Source of the DNA: Streptomyces longwoodensis
GTDB taxonomy: Bacteria > Actinomycetota > Actinomycetes > Streptomycetales > Streptomycetaceae
DNA: 64,000 bases
Direction: 5' to 3'
Assembly (NCBI RefSeq): GCF_001514125.1
Contig: NZ_KQ948550.1
Location: 870,283 to 934,282, forward strand
Shown one piece after another: positions 33,897-42,814 of this stretch; position 1 is the first letter of the stretch; the number at the start of each line of letters is the position of its first letter. The position numbers and the translations under genes were made by a program. The notes under the pieces are model-generated. The model saw nothing but the letters and a program-made list of their open reading frames with translations. It was not told the origin of the DNA and made no database searches.

Positions 33897-34457
33897 TCAG
33901 CCCAAGTACCCCAGCGACGCCTCGATCCGTCCCGCGAGGTGGTCGCGCCGGCCGCGCTCGCGCGGGGCCGAGTCCGTGAGCCAGGTGCGGCACTTGCTGG
34001 CGAGGAGCAGGCCGAAGCTCTCGGCCTCCTTCTCGTCGGCCCGGTCGAAGCGGGTGCGGGCGGCGACCCGGCGCACGGTCTCCGCCAGTTCCTCCGGGTG
34101 CGCCTCCGGTCCGGCCCCGCCGGCCGGACCGCGCGCGGCGACCGTGGCGCCCCCGAGGTCGTGGCCGTGGTGGCCGGCCTTCATGTGCCACAGCTCGTGG
34201 CCGAGGATCACCAACTGGTGGTCGGGCGCGGTGCGTTCCTCGACGACGACCAGGTCCCGGTCGGTCAGGTCGAGCCACAGCCCGCTCGCGGTGCCGGCCG
34301 GGAAGGCGGCCGTACGGAAGTGGACCGGGCGGCCGCGGCGCCGGCTCATCGCGGCGCACAGCGCGCCGTAGAGCGCCTCCGGGGGCGCCGGCGCGGGCAA
34401 ATCCAGCTCCGTGACCAGCTCGTCGCACAGGCGGCGCATGTCCCTGCCGATGCCCAC
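33897..34457 (-). CDS. ImmA/IrrE-family metallo-endopeptidase-like protein
   Basis: 186 residues. The zinc-binding motif VILGHELWHMKAGHH (HExxH) lies near residue 100, and the later segment FDRADEKEAESFGLLLAS supplies the downstream acidic ligand region (ExxAxxFxxxLL) typical of ImmA/IrrE proteins, which cleave or antagonise XRE-type repressors. The GTG at 34457 has GGGAGG 4 bases upstream. It follows the XRE regulator gene by 14 bp in the same direction, the classic repressor/anti-repressor layout. Confidence 0.82.
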   Translation of the reverse strand: MGIGRDMRRLCDELVTELDLPAPAPPEALYGALCAAMSRRRGRPVHFRTAAFPAGTASGLWLDLTDRDLVVVEERTAPDHQLVILGHELWHMKAGHHGHDLGGATVAARGPAGGAGPEAHPEELAETVRRVAARTRFDRADEKEAESFGLLLASKCRTWLTDSAPRERGRRDHLAGRIEASLGYLG

Positions 34458-34471
34458 GGTCCTCCCCCGGA

Positions 34472-35116
34472 TCACGTCTCGGGCCGCTTCACGCTCTCCA
34501 GGAGCATGTCCAGCCACTCGGCGACCTTGTCGCGGTGCTGGTCGGTGGGCAGTTGGGCGGCGCGCCAGGCGATCCCGCGCACCCCGTGGTCCTGGAGCAG
34601 CCGCTCCAGCGGGTCGTCCGGGGCCCCCTCGCGCTCCGCGAGCCGCTGCAGCAGCTCCTGCTCGGTGTGCTGCAGGGCGCCGGCCAGCGCCTCGGGGTCC
34701 TCGGCGGTCAGGAACCCCGCGTGCACCCGGAAGAAGCGCTGGAGGGCGTCGCAGTGCTCCATGGTGGGGCGGCGGTCGCCGTTGATGAGGGCGCCCGCCT
34801 GCTGCCGCGACATGCCGGCGCCGTCGGCGATCTCCTGCTGGGTGTACTTGCGCCCGTTGGGCTTGAGCCGGGTGCGGCGCAGCAGGTCCAGCCGCTGCAG
34901 GAAGCGCGCCTGCACGTCGGGCTCCCCGGCGGGCCGGCCGCTCAGCAGGGCCTTGACCACGGACTCCGGCACACCGGAGGCGACGGACAGCCGGCCGGTG
35001 TCGAAGACCTCCGCGTGCGGCACGCCGAGCCGGTCGGCGAGCGCGGTGACACGGGTGACGACGGCCGACAGCGAAGCCGTCGCCGTGGCGTCCGGAACCT
35101 CAAGGTCATCCGTCAC
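34472..35116 (-). CDS. XRE-family transcriptional regulator
   Basis: 214 residues. The helix-turn-helix is in the middle (about 85-145): KYTQQEIADGAGMSRQQAGALI then GDRRPTMEHCDALQRFF. The first 70 residues contain a second, weaker helix-turn-helix-like part (LSVASGVPESVVKALLSG). The C-terminal third is helical and probably for dimerisation or contact with the ImmA/IrrE partner. The GTG at 35116 has AGGAG eight bases upstream. Divergent from the MmyB-like sensor gene; the shared 241-bp control region carries an inverted repeat. Confidence 0.8.
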   Translation of the reverse strand: MTDDLEVPDATATASLSAVVTRVTALADRLGVPHAEVFDTGRLSVASGVPESVVKALLSGRPAGEPDVQARFLQRLDLLRRTRLKPNGRKYTQQEIADGAGMSRQQAGALINGDRRPTMEHCDALQRFFRVHAGFLTAEDPEALAGALQHTEQELLQRLAEREGAPDDPLERLLQDHGVRGIAWRAAQLPTDQHRDKVAEWLDMLLESVKRPET

Positions 35117-35228
35117 CGACAGGTCTCCTACGTCTCTCACCACCCGCTCACCGGCACGCGCCAGGCGCGGACGGCCGCCGTGAACTGCCCGGAGAGTAAC
35201 GGGTGTTCCCGACCCGCAGCCAGGTCTC

Positions 35229-35242
35229 GCCACAACTGTGGC
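35229..35242. promoter_or_regulatory. Inverted repeat in the divergent XRE/sensor control region
   Basis: GCCACA (35229-35234) and TGTGGC (35237-35242) separated by AC. Its place between the two divergent genes makes it a candidate operator for the XRE regulator. Confidence 0.4.
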
Positions 35243-35280
35243 CAATTTCAGCCGTCAACAAGCGCCGAATGCCACGATAG

Positions 35281-35310
35281 TTGACATGCCTTGCGTCGGG
35301 GCAGCAGGAT
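35281..35310 (+). promoter_or_regulatory. Candidate promoter of the MmyB-like sensor gene
   Basis: A perfect TTGACA -35 hexamer (35281-35286), an 18-base spacer and CAGGAT (35305-35310) as -10, about 48 bp before the chosen ATG at 35358. If this is the promoter, the earlier ATG at 35286 cannot be the start. Confidence 0.5.
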
Positions 35311-35357
35311 CGGGGCGCCGCGAGAAGGCCGCATCAGGCAAGAGGGGTGACCTCCCG

Positions 35358-36026
35358 ATGGCATATCAGGCAGGTGAGCAGCGGCCCGCGCCGCGGCTCG
35401 TCCCCGTGAGCCCCGAGGCCGAGGCGTACCTCCAGGACTACGCCGCGCTGCTGGAGGCCGTCCCCTTCCCCTCCGTCGTGCTCGACCAGCGCTGGGACGT
35501 CGTCCTGGCGAACACCGCTTTCGAGTCACTTTTCCGTGAGGTCGGTCCGCATCCGACGGCCATGCCGGGCGACAACTTCCTCCGGTTCGTCCTCTTCCAC
35601 CCGGACGCCGCCGGGGTCCTCGGGGCGTTCGAGTCGAGCTGGTTCCTGCCGGCGCTCGCGCAGTTCGCGTCCGCCGTGGAGACGCACGGCCAGGACCACG
35701 GGCTCCAGGCCATCCGCCGGGAGATCGCCCAGGACCCGATCATGGAGGCCGCCTTCCGGCAGGGCCTGCCGCACTGGATCCGCGCGGTCGGCGCCGCGGC
35801 CGTGGAGCACGACGGCGCCGTCCGCCCACTGGTGCACCCCGACCCGCGCTGGGGTGCCACCGAGTGCCGGGTCGTCGAGGAGACGCCGCCGGCCCTGCGG
35901 GCCCTGGGCTGTACGCGGCTGACCCTGGTCCTGCGCGAGACCCGCCCCGCCCCCGCCCGGCGGGGAACCCGCCGCCCGCGCCGTCGCGCGAGCCACCTGA
36001 CGGTGGTGCCCGCCACCGGAACCTGA
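35358..36026 (+). CDS. Stand-alone MmyB-like ligand-binding sensor protein (no DNA-binding domain)
   Basis: 222 residues. Residues about 20-190 match the MmyB-like ligand-binding domain that normally follows an XRE helix-turn-helix: PSVVLDQRWDVVLANTAF, GDNFLRFVLFHPDAAGVL, and a late VHPDPRWGATECRVVEETP part. No helix-turn-helix precedes it at any possible start. The C-terminus is Arg-rich (RRGTRRPRRRASHL), perhaps a nucleic-acid or membrane contact. Divergent from the XRE/ImmA-IrrE pair, so it may sense the ligand for that pair. Start chosen at ATG 35358. Confidence 0.75.
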   Translation: MAYQAGEQRPAPRLVPVSPEAEAYLQDYAALLEAVPFPSVVLDQRWDVVLANTAFESLFREVGPHPTAMPGDNFLRFVLFHPDAAGVLGAFESSWFLPALAQFASAVETHGQDHGLQAIRREIAQDPIMEAAFRQGLPHWIRAVGAAAVEHDGAVRPLVHPDPRWGATECRVVEETPPALRALGCTRLTLVLRETRPAPARRGTRRPRRRASHLTVVPATGT

Positions 36027-36102
36027 CCGGGCACCGTCGGCGTTCAGGTCGCCGACGGCGCCTCGGTCGGCGCCCCGCCGTCCGGTGAGCACCCCTCCCT
36101 CC

Positions 36103-36162
36103 GCGCAAGCCGTTTGCGCTTCTTGCGTCGGTGTCGTGGTCCCGATGTGTCGGCTTGCGCAA
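36103..36162. promoter_or_regulatory. Cluster of TTGCGC/GCGCAA motifs upstream of the alpha-glucanase gene
   Basis: GCGCAA-GCCGT-TTGCGC (36103-36119), CTTGCG (36122-36127) and the palindrome TTGCGCAA (36155-36162) lie within 60 bp in the 349-bp gap before the gene at 36376. TTGC-containing repeats are typical of LacI-family alpha-glucoside regulators such as MalR in streptomycetes, so this is a candidate operator region. Confidence 0.45.
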
Positions 36163-36375
36163 ATCCCTGACACAGGTGGAGCCAGCGCGCCTTCTGCCGT
36201 CCGAGCGTCTGCGCGCATCCGCACACTGTCGGCAAATTACAAACTTCACGCGACATCTTGCGGACTCCTGTCGCCGGTGCTTGAGTATGCGTCGCCCGTC
36301 GCGGCCACCCCCCTCCCGCTTCCCACCCCTCGCACCCGTGCGCGTCCGTACCCCCACCCCCGAAGGGACCAGCAC

Positions 36376-38577
36376 ATGCCCCGCTCCCCTCATGGCTCCC
36401 AGCGTCCGCCTGTCAGGCGCATGACAGCACTCACCTCAGCCGGGGCGGCCGTCGCCCTCGCGGCCGGCACCCTCGTCGCGCTCGGCTCGGTGCCCGCGCA
36501 GGCGGCCGCCGGCGCCACCCTGCCGTTCACCTCGGTGGAGGCCGAGTCGGCGACGACCACCGGCACCCGCATCGGGCCCGACGTCACGCAGGGCTCCCTC
36601 GCGTCGGAGGCGTCCGGCCGGCAGGCCGTACGGATCACCGCCGGGCAGCGCGTCGAGTTCACCGTGCCCCGCACGGCCAACGCGCTGAACCTCGCCTACA
36701 GCGTCCCGGACGGCCAGTCCGGCACCCTCAACGTCTACGTCAACGGCACCCGGCTGAGCAGGACCCTCGCCGTCACCTCGAAGTACTCCTACGTCGACAC
36801 GGGCTGGATCGCGGGCTCGCGCACCCACCACTTCTACGACAACGCCCGCCTGCTGCTCGGGCAGACCGTCCAGCCCGGTGACAAGGTCGCCGTGGAGTCC
36901 ACCGGCACCCAGGTCACCGTCGACGTCGCCGACTTCGAACAGGTCGCCGCGGCCGCCGGCCAGCCCGCCGGGTCCGTCTCCGTCACCTCCAAGGGCGCCG
37001 ACCCGAGCGGCCAGGGCGACTCCACCCAGGCCTTCCGCGACGCGATCGCCGCCGCCCAGGGCGGCACCGTGTGGATCCCGCCGGGCGACTACCGGATCAC
37101 CTCGTCCCTCAGCGGCGTCCAGAACGTCACCCTCCAGGGCGCCGGCAGCTGGTACTCCGTCGTGCACACCTCCCGCTTCATCGACCAGTCGAGCTCGGCC
37201 GGCACCGTCCGCATCAGGGACTTCGCGGTGATCGGCGAGGTTACCGAACGCGTCGACTCCAACCCGGACAACTTCGTGAACGGCTCGCTCGGCCCGAACT
37301 CTTCGGTCTCCGGCATGTGGATCCAGCACCTCAAGGTCGGGCTCTGGCTGACCGGGAACAACGACAACCTGGTCGTGGAGAACAACCGCATCCTCGACAC
37401 CACCGCCGACGGCCTCAACCTCAACGGCAACGCCCGCGGCGTGCGGGTCCGCAACAACTTCCTGCGCAACCAGGGCGACGACGCGCTCGCCATGTGGTCG
37501 CTGTACGCGCCCGACACCAACAGCAGCTTCGACAACAACACCATCACCCAGCCCAACCTGGCCAACGGCATCGCCGTCTACGGCGGCACCGACCTCGCGG
37601 TGCGCAACAACCTCGTCTCCGACACCAACGCCCTCGGCAGCGGCATCGCCATCTCCAACCAGAAGTTCCTCGACCCGTTCTCCCCGCTGGCCGGCACCAT
37701 CACGGTCGACGGCAACACCCTCGTGCGCACCGGCGCGATCAACCCCAACTGGAACCACCCGATGGGCGCGCTGCGCGTCGACTCCTACGACAGCGCGGTC
37801 AACGCGACGGTGAACATCACCAACACCACGATCACCGACAGCCCCTACAGCGCCTTCGAGTTCGTCTCCGGCGGGGGACAGGGACACCCCGTGCGCGGGG
37901 TCACCGTGAGCGGCGCCACGGTCCGCAACACCGGTACGGTCGTCGTGCAGGCCGAGGCCCAGGGCGCCGCGACCTTCCGCGACGTCACCGCCACCCAGGT
38001 CGGCGCGGCCGGCGTCTACAACTGCCCCTACCCGGCGAACTCCGGTGCCTTCACGCTCACCGACGGCGGCGGCAACTCCGGCTGGAGCAGCACCTGGTCG
38101 GACTGCTCGACCTGGCCGCAGCCCGGCCAGAGCAACCCCCAGCCCGACCCGAACCGCAACCTCGCCAAGGGCCGGCCGGCCACCGCCACCGGCTCGCAGG
38201 ACGTCTACACGCCGGGCAAGGCGGTCGACGGCGACGCGAACAGCTACTGGGAGTCCGCCAACAACGCCTTCCCGCAGTCCCTCACCGTCGACCTCGGCTC
38301 CCCGTACGCGGTCCGGCGGCTGGTGCTGAAGCTGCCGCCGTCCTCCGCGTGGGGCGCCCGCACCGAGACGGTCGCCGTCCTCGGCAGCACCGACGGGTCG
38401 TCGTTCAGCACGGTCGTCGGCGCCCAGGGCTACCGCTTCGACCCGGCGACCGGCAACACCGCGACCGTCACCCTGCCCGCGAACACGAACCTGCGCCACC
38501 TACGCCTGACGGTCACCGGCAACACCGGCTGGCCGGCGGGCCAGTTCAGCGAGGTGGAGGCCTACCTGACCTCCTGA
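36376..38577 (+). CDS. Secreted beta-helix glycosidase, probable GH87 alpha-1,3-glucanase (mycodextranase)
   Basis: 733 residues. A signal peptide (about 1-48) is followed by a CBM6-like module (about 50-195; VEAESATTTGTRIGPD), a right-handed parallel beta-helix catalytic region (about 205-580; VTSKGADPSGQGDSTQAF, NNRILDTTADGLNLNG, NFLRNQGDDALAMWS with Asp pairs) and a C-terminal discoidin (F5/8, CBM32-like) domain (about 595-733; GRPATATGSQDVYTPGKAVD). The architecture fits GH87 enzymes acting on alpha-1,3-glucan of fungal walls; another polysaccharide hydrolase of the pectate-lyase fold is possible. Extracellular. TTGCGC motifs upstream suggest sugar-dependent control. Confidence 0.78.
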   Translation: MPRSPHGSQRPPVRRMTALTSAGAAVALAAGTLVALGSVPAQAAAGATLPFTSVEAESATTTGTRIGPDVTQGSLASEASGRQAVRITAGQRVEFTVPRTANALNLAYSVPDGQSGTLNVYVNGTRLSRTLAVTSKYSYVDTGWIAGSRTHHFYDNARLLLGQTVQPGDKVAVESTGTQVTVDVADFEQVAAAAGQPAGSVSVTSKGADPSGQGDSTQAFRDAIAAAQGGTVWIPPGDYRITSSLSGVQNVTLQGAGSWYSVVHTSRFIDQSSSAGTVRIRDFAVIGEVTERVDSNPDNFVNGSLGPNSSVSGMWIQHLKVGLWLTGNNDNLVVENNRILDTTADGLNLNGNARGVRVRNNFLRNQGDDALAMWSLYAPDTNSSFDNNTITQPNLANGIAVYGGTDLAVRNNLVSDTNALGSGIAISNQKFLDPFSPLAGTITVDGNTLVRTGAINPNWNHPMGALRVDSYDSAVNATVNITNTTITDSPYSAFEFVSGGGQGHPVRGVTVSGATVRNTGTVVVQAEAQGAATFRDVTATQVGAAGVYNCPYPANSGAFTLTDGGGNSGWSSTWSDCSTWPQPGQSNPQPDPNRNLAKGRPATATGSQDVYTPGKAVDGDANSYWESANNAFPQSLTVDLGSPYAVRRLVLKLPPSSAWGARTETVAVLGSTDGSSFSTVVGAQGYRFDPATGNTATVTLPANTNLRHLRLTVTGNTGWPAGQFSEVEAYLTS

Positions 38578-38809
38578 GCCCCTGAACCCCGCGCTCGGCC
38601 GCCCGGATCCGCCTGCGGACGCGGACCCACGGACCGGCGGAGCGCGGGGTCACGTCCTGTCGCTCCGCACCCCTCGCGTACCGCCGGACTTCACGCCCGC
38701 GCCACCGCACCCTTCCGTGGCGTTCGGTGCCGCTGGAACACTCCTTGCGCGCGCATCCCGTCAGAACCCGGTCGGTTCGCAGCCCGTCAGGACGAGAGGT
38801 CCACCAGCC

Positions 38810-40861
38810 ATGCCCGAAGTCAACCGGCGCCGATTCCTCCAGCTCGCGGGCGCCACCACGGCGTTCACCGCGCTCAACGCCAGCATCGAGCGCGCCGCCG
38901 CCCTGCCGGCGAACCACCGCACCGGGTCGATCGAGGACGTCGAGCACATCGTCGTCCTGATGCAGGAGAACCGTTCCTTCGACCACTATTTCGGCCGCCT
39001 CAGAGGCGTCCGCGGCTTCGGCGACCCGCGCCCGGTCACCCGCCCCGACGGCACCTCGGTGTGGCACCAGTCCGACGGCACCAAGGACGTCCTGCCCTTC
39101 CGCCCCGACCTGGACGACCTGGGCCTCGCCTTCATCCAGGACCTCCCGCACGGCTGGAACGACGGACACGCCGCCTTCAACGGGGGCAAGTACGACAAGT
39201 GGGTGCCCTCGAAGGGCTCCACGACGATGGCGTACCTGGAGCGGCGCGACATCCCGTTCCACTACGCCCTCGCGGACACCTTCACCATCTGCGACGCCTA
39301 CCACTGCTCGTTCATCGGCTCGACCGACCCCAACCGCTACTACCTGTGGACAGGTTACACCGGCAACGACGGCAAGGGCGGCGGGCCCGTCCTCGGCAAC
39401 GACGAGGCCGGCTACAGCTGGACGACCTACCCCGAGCGGCTGGAGGAGGCCGGGGTGTCCTGGAAGATCTACCAGGACGTCGGCGACGGACTCGACGCCC
39501 AGGGCTCCTGGGGCTGGATCCCCGACGCCTACCGCGGCAACTACGGCGACAACTCGCTGCTGTACTTCACCCAGTACCAGAACGCCCGCCCCGGCGACCC
39601 CCTCTACGACAAGGCCCGCACCGGCACCGACGCCCGCACCGGCGAGGGCTTCTTCGAGCGGCTGAGGTCCGACGTCACCGGCGGCAGGCTGCCGCAGATC
39701 TCCTGGATCGTCGCCCCCGAGGCCTTCACCGAGCACCCCAACTGGCCCGCCAACTACGGCGCCTGGTACATCGCCCAGGTCATCGAGGCGCTCACCGCCG
39801 ACCCGGCCGTGTGGGCGAAGACCGCCCTGTTCATCACGTACGACGAGAACGACGGCTTCTTCGACCACCTCGTCCCGCCGTTCCCGCCGGCCTCCGCCGC
39901 GCAGGGCAGGTCCACAGTCGACGTCGGCCCGGACGTCTTCACGGGCGGCACCGGTCACGTCGCCGGTCCCTACGGGCTCGGGCAGCGCGTGCCGATGCTC
40001 GTCGTCTCGCCCTGGAGCAAGGGCGGCTGGGTGTGCTCCGAGACGTTCGACCACACCTCGGTCATCCGGTTCATGGAGCGCCGCTTCGGTGTGCACGAGC
40101 CGAACATCTCCCCGTGGCGCCGCACCGTCTGCGGCGACCTGACCGCCGCCTTCGACTTCTCCCGCGGCGACACCCGGCCGGTCTCCCTGCCCGAGACCGA
40201 CGGCTACGCGCCGCCGGACCGCCTGCGCCACCCCGACTACGTGCCCACCCCGCCCGCCCACGGCGTGCTGCCCAAGCAGGAGCGCGGGCTGCGGCCCGCC
40301 CGGGCGCTGCGGTACGTCCCCTCCGTGGACGCCACCGTCGACGCGGCGGCCGGCAAGCTCACGCTCACCTTCGCCTCCGGCCCGCACGCCGGTGCCGCCT
40401 TCCTGGTCACCTCCGGCAACCGCACCGACGGCCCGTGGAGTTACACCACCGGGGCCGGGCGCACCGTCTCGGACACCTGGAACTCCGCCTACTCGGGCGG
40501 CGCGTACGACCTCACCGTGCACGGCCCCAACGGCTTCGTGCGCTCCTTCGCCGGGGCGAACCGGTCCGCGGGCGCCGAGGTCGTCGCACGGCACGTCGGC
40601 GACGACGTCGAGCTCACCTTCACCAACAAGGGCACGGGGACGGCCCGGTTGACGGTGACGGACGGATACCGGGGCCGCCGCACCACGGTGCGGGTGCGGC
40701 CCGGGGACGTGCTGAAGCGGGTCGTCGACCTCAGCGCCAGCAAGCGGTGGTACGACCTGACCGTCACCTCCGACGCCGAGTCGACCTTCGTGCGGCGCTT
40801 CGCCGGGCACGTCGAGAACGGCCGGCCGGGCGTCAGCGACCCCGCGATCGTGACCGAGTGA
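38810..40861 (+). CDS. Tat-secreted phosphocholine-specific phospholipase C
   Basis: 683 residues. The Tat signal NRRRFLQLAGATTAF is at the start. The acid-phosphatase-like catalytic domain (about 40-450) contains HIVVLMQENRSFDHYFG, AYHCSFIGSTDPNR and TYDENDGFFDHL, the metal and nucleophile regions of the non-clostridial phospholipase C family. Two C-terminal DUF756-type beta domains end near VRRFAGHVENGRPG. It cleaves phosphatidylcholine or related lipids outside the cell, releasing phosphocholine. The ATG at 38810 is chosen at the Tat motif. Confidence 0.93.
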   Translation: MPEVNRRRFLQLAGATTAFTALNASIERAAALPANHRTGSIEDVEHIVVLMQENRSFDHYFGRLRGVRGFGDPRPVTRPDGTSVWHQSDGTKDVLPFRPDLDDLGLAFIQDLPHGWNDGHAAFNGGKYDKWVPSKGSTTMAYLERRDIPFHYALADTFTICDAYHCSFIGSTDPNRYYLWTGYTGNDGKGGGPVLGNDEAGYSWTTYPERLEEAGVSWKIYQDVGDGLDAQGSWGWIPDAYRGNYGDNSLLYFTQYQNARPGDPLYDKARTGTDARTGEGFFERLRSDVTGGRLPQISWIVAPEAFTEHPNWPANYGAWYIAQVIEALTADPAVWAKTALFITYDENDGFFDHLVPPFPPASAAQGRSTVDVGPDVFTGGTGHVAGPYGLGQRVPMLVVSPWSKGGWVCSETFDHTSVIRFMERRFGVHEPNISPWRRTVCGDLTAAFDFSRGDTRPVSLPETDGYAPPDRLRHPDYVPTPPAHGVLPKQERGLRPARALRYVPSVDATVDAAAGKLTLTFASGPHAGAAFLVTSGNRTDGPWSYTTGAGRTVSDTWNSAYSGGAYDLTVHGPNGFVRSFAGANRSAGAEVVARHVGDDVELTFTNKGTGTARLTVTDGYRGRRTTVRVRPGDVLKRVVDLSASKRWYDLTVTSDAESTFVRRFAGHVENGRPGVSDPAIVTE

Positions 40862-40904
40862 GGACGGCGGTGGGGATCCGCCCGGGCCGGGGTAGTGTGC
40901 CCCG

Positions 40905-41747
40905 GTGACCACGCATTCGAACACACCTGCTGGTTGGTACCCGGATCCGCACGGCGCGGCCAAGACGCTGCGCTACTGGGACGGCGCCCGGTGGACCGAC
41001 CACACCCACGCCGACCAGCAGGCCCAGGCCGCGCCCGCGCAGCCCCCGGCCGCGCCGCACGTCCCGGCCCAGCCCGCGGCACCCGACCCGCGGGTGCAGC
41101 GCCAGGTCCAGCAGCAGGCCGGGGTCGCCGCGGGCGGCCCCGGCGGCGGCACCCTGTTCAGCGAGCCGGTGCTGGTGGTGAACCAGAAGGCCAAGCTGAT
41201 CGAGCTGACCAACGAGTACACGGTCATGGACCAGCACGGCAACCAGCTCGGCTCCGTCGTCCAGGTCGGCCAGAGCGCCCTGCGCAAGGTCGTGCGCTTC
41301 CTCGCGAGCATCGACCAGTACCTGACGCACAAGCTGGAGATCCGCGACGCCCACGGCCGGCCGGTGCTGCGGCTGACGCGGCCCGCGAAGTTCCTGAAGT
41401 CGCGGGTGATCGTGGAGCGGCCGGACGGCCAGCCGGTCGGCGAGATCGTCCAGCAGAACGTCTTCGGGAAGATCAACTTCGCGATGACGGCGAACGGGCA
41501 GCAGGTCGGCGCGATCAAGGCGGAGAACTGGCGGGCCTGGAACTTCGCGATCGTCGACCACGCGGACAACGAGGTCGCCCGGATCACCAAGACCTGGGAG
41601 GGCCTCGCGAAGACGCTCTTCACGACCGCGGACAACTACGTCCTGCAGATCCACTACCAGCTGCCCGAGCCGCTGCTGAGCCTCGTCGTCGCCACGGCCC
41701 TGACCGTCGACACCGCGCTCAAGCAGGACTCCCGCGGCCTCGGCTGA
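40905..41747 (+). CDS. DUF2510 + scramblase/LURP-one-like protein
   Basis: 280 residues. The N-terminal DUF2510 motif (TPAGWYPDPHG ... LRYWDGARWTDHTH, residues about 7-37) leads to a Gln/Pro/Ala-rich linker (38-85) and a C-terminal domain (about 88-275) resembling phospholipid scramblase or LURP-one-related proteins (VLVVNQKAKLIELTNEYTVM, TRPAKFLKSRVIVERPDG, TTADNYVLQIHYQL). Possible lipid-binding role at the membrane; enzymatic activity unproven. The GTG at 40905 is 43 bp after the phospholipase C gene, so the two may share a transcript. Confidence 0.8.
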   Translation: MTTHSNTPAGWYPDPHGAAKTLRYWDGARWTDHTHADQQAQAAPAQPPAAPHVPAQPAAPDPRVQRQVQQQAGVAAGGPGGGTLFSEPVLVVNQKAKLIELTNEYTVMDQHGNQLGSVVQVGQSALRKVVRFLASIDQYLTHKLEIRDAHGRPVLRLTRPAKFLKSRVIVERPDGQPVGEIVQQNVFGKINFAMTANGQQVGAIKAENWRAWNFAIVDHADNEVARITKTWEGLAKTLFTTADNYVLQIHYQLPEPLLSLVVATALTVDTALKQDSRGLG

Positions 41748-41800
41748 GCCCCGGCCCCCCAGTGCTGGGGGCCCGGCCCCGGTGGTGCGAGGGGCCCGGC

Positions 41801-42814
41801 CTACAGCGGCGTGAGGTGCCCCGGTCCGGTCGCGGGCCGGGGCACCGGCACGGGGTCGGGCGGAGCCGACGCCGCGTCGAGCGCCAGCACGGCGGCGACG
41901 GGGTGCTCCTCATCGAGGCCGACGGCCGTCCCGTCCTCCGCGGCGAGCGCGCCCCCGTCGGCCGCACCGGCGGCGCGCCCCCCGTCGGGCACCGGCTCCG
42001 GCGCCGTACGCGACAGTAGCACCACGCCCCACGACGCCAACGCCGCCCCGGCCAGGGCCAGCAGCACGCCGGTCGGACCGCCGCGCAGCCGCTCGCCGAG
42101 CAGGGACAGGCCGATCACCGCGGCGGCCAGCGGGTTGGCGAGCGTGACCACGGCCAGCGGGGCGCCGAGCCCGTCCCGGTAGGCCGTCTGCGACAGCAGC
42201 AGCCCGCCGGCGGCGAACGCGGCCACCAGCAGCGCCACGCCGACCACTTGGAAGCCCAGCACCGACCCGGAGCGGTCCGTGGCGGCCACCGTGACCGTCT
42301 GGGTGAGCGCCGAGGCCACGCCGGAGGCGAAGCCGGACGCGGTCGCGTGCCGCAGCCCGGGACGCGCGCCGGGCCGGGCCAGCAGGCCGATCAGCGCGGC
42401 CGTGCTGCCCGCGACCGCGATCGCCTCGGGCACGCTGAGCACGTCGTCGGGCGCCGGACCCGAGGCCGCGACCAGGATCACGGCGAGGCCCAGCAGGGTG
42501 TACGCGGTGCCCCGCCACTCGGCCGCGCCGACCCGCCGGCCCGCGACCCGGGCGCCCAGCGGCACGGCCGCGACCAGGGTGAGCGCGCCCAGCGGCTGCA
42601 CCACGGTCAGCGGACCGTACTTCAGCGCCACCACGTGCAGCAGCGCGGCGGAGGCGTTGAGCACCACCGACCCCCACCACGCGCCGCTGCCCAGCATCCG
42701 GACCAGGCCGACACCGGGGGAGCGGGAGGCCAGGCGCTCCTGGGCGACCGCGGCGGCCGCGTAGGCGACGGCGGAGAACAGCGACAGGACGACGGCGACG
42801 GCCAGGACGCTCAT
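41801..42814 (-). CDS. EamA/DMT-type transporter
   Basis: 337 residues with about ten transmembrane helices in two repeats (from VLAVAVVLSLFSAVAYAAAA to GVLLALAGAALASWGVVLL), followed by a soluble Pro/Ala/Asp-rich tail of about 55 residues. The segments GPLTVVQPLGALTLVAAVP and ANPLAAAVIGLSLLGERLRGG match the EamA/DMT fold. Substrate unknown. The ATG at 42814 overlaps the stop of the PAP2 gene by ATGA, so the two are coupled. Confidence 0.85.
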   Translation of the reverse strand: MSVLAVAVVLSLFSAVAYAAAAVAQERLASRSPGVGLVRMLGSGAWWGSVVLNASAALLHVVALKYGPLTVVQPLGALTLVAAVPLGARVAGRRVGAAEWRGTAYTLLGLAVILVAASGPAPDDVLSVPEAIAVAGSTAALIGLLARPGARPGLRHATASGFASGVASALTQTVTVAATDRSGSVLGFQVVGVALLVAAFAAGGLLLSQTAYRDGLGAPLAVVTLANPLAAAVIGLSLLGERLRGGPTGVLLALAGAALASWGVVLLSRTAPEPVPDGGRAAGAADGGALAAEDGTAVGLDEEHPVAAVLALDAASAPPDPVPVPRPATGPGHLTPL

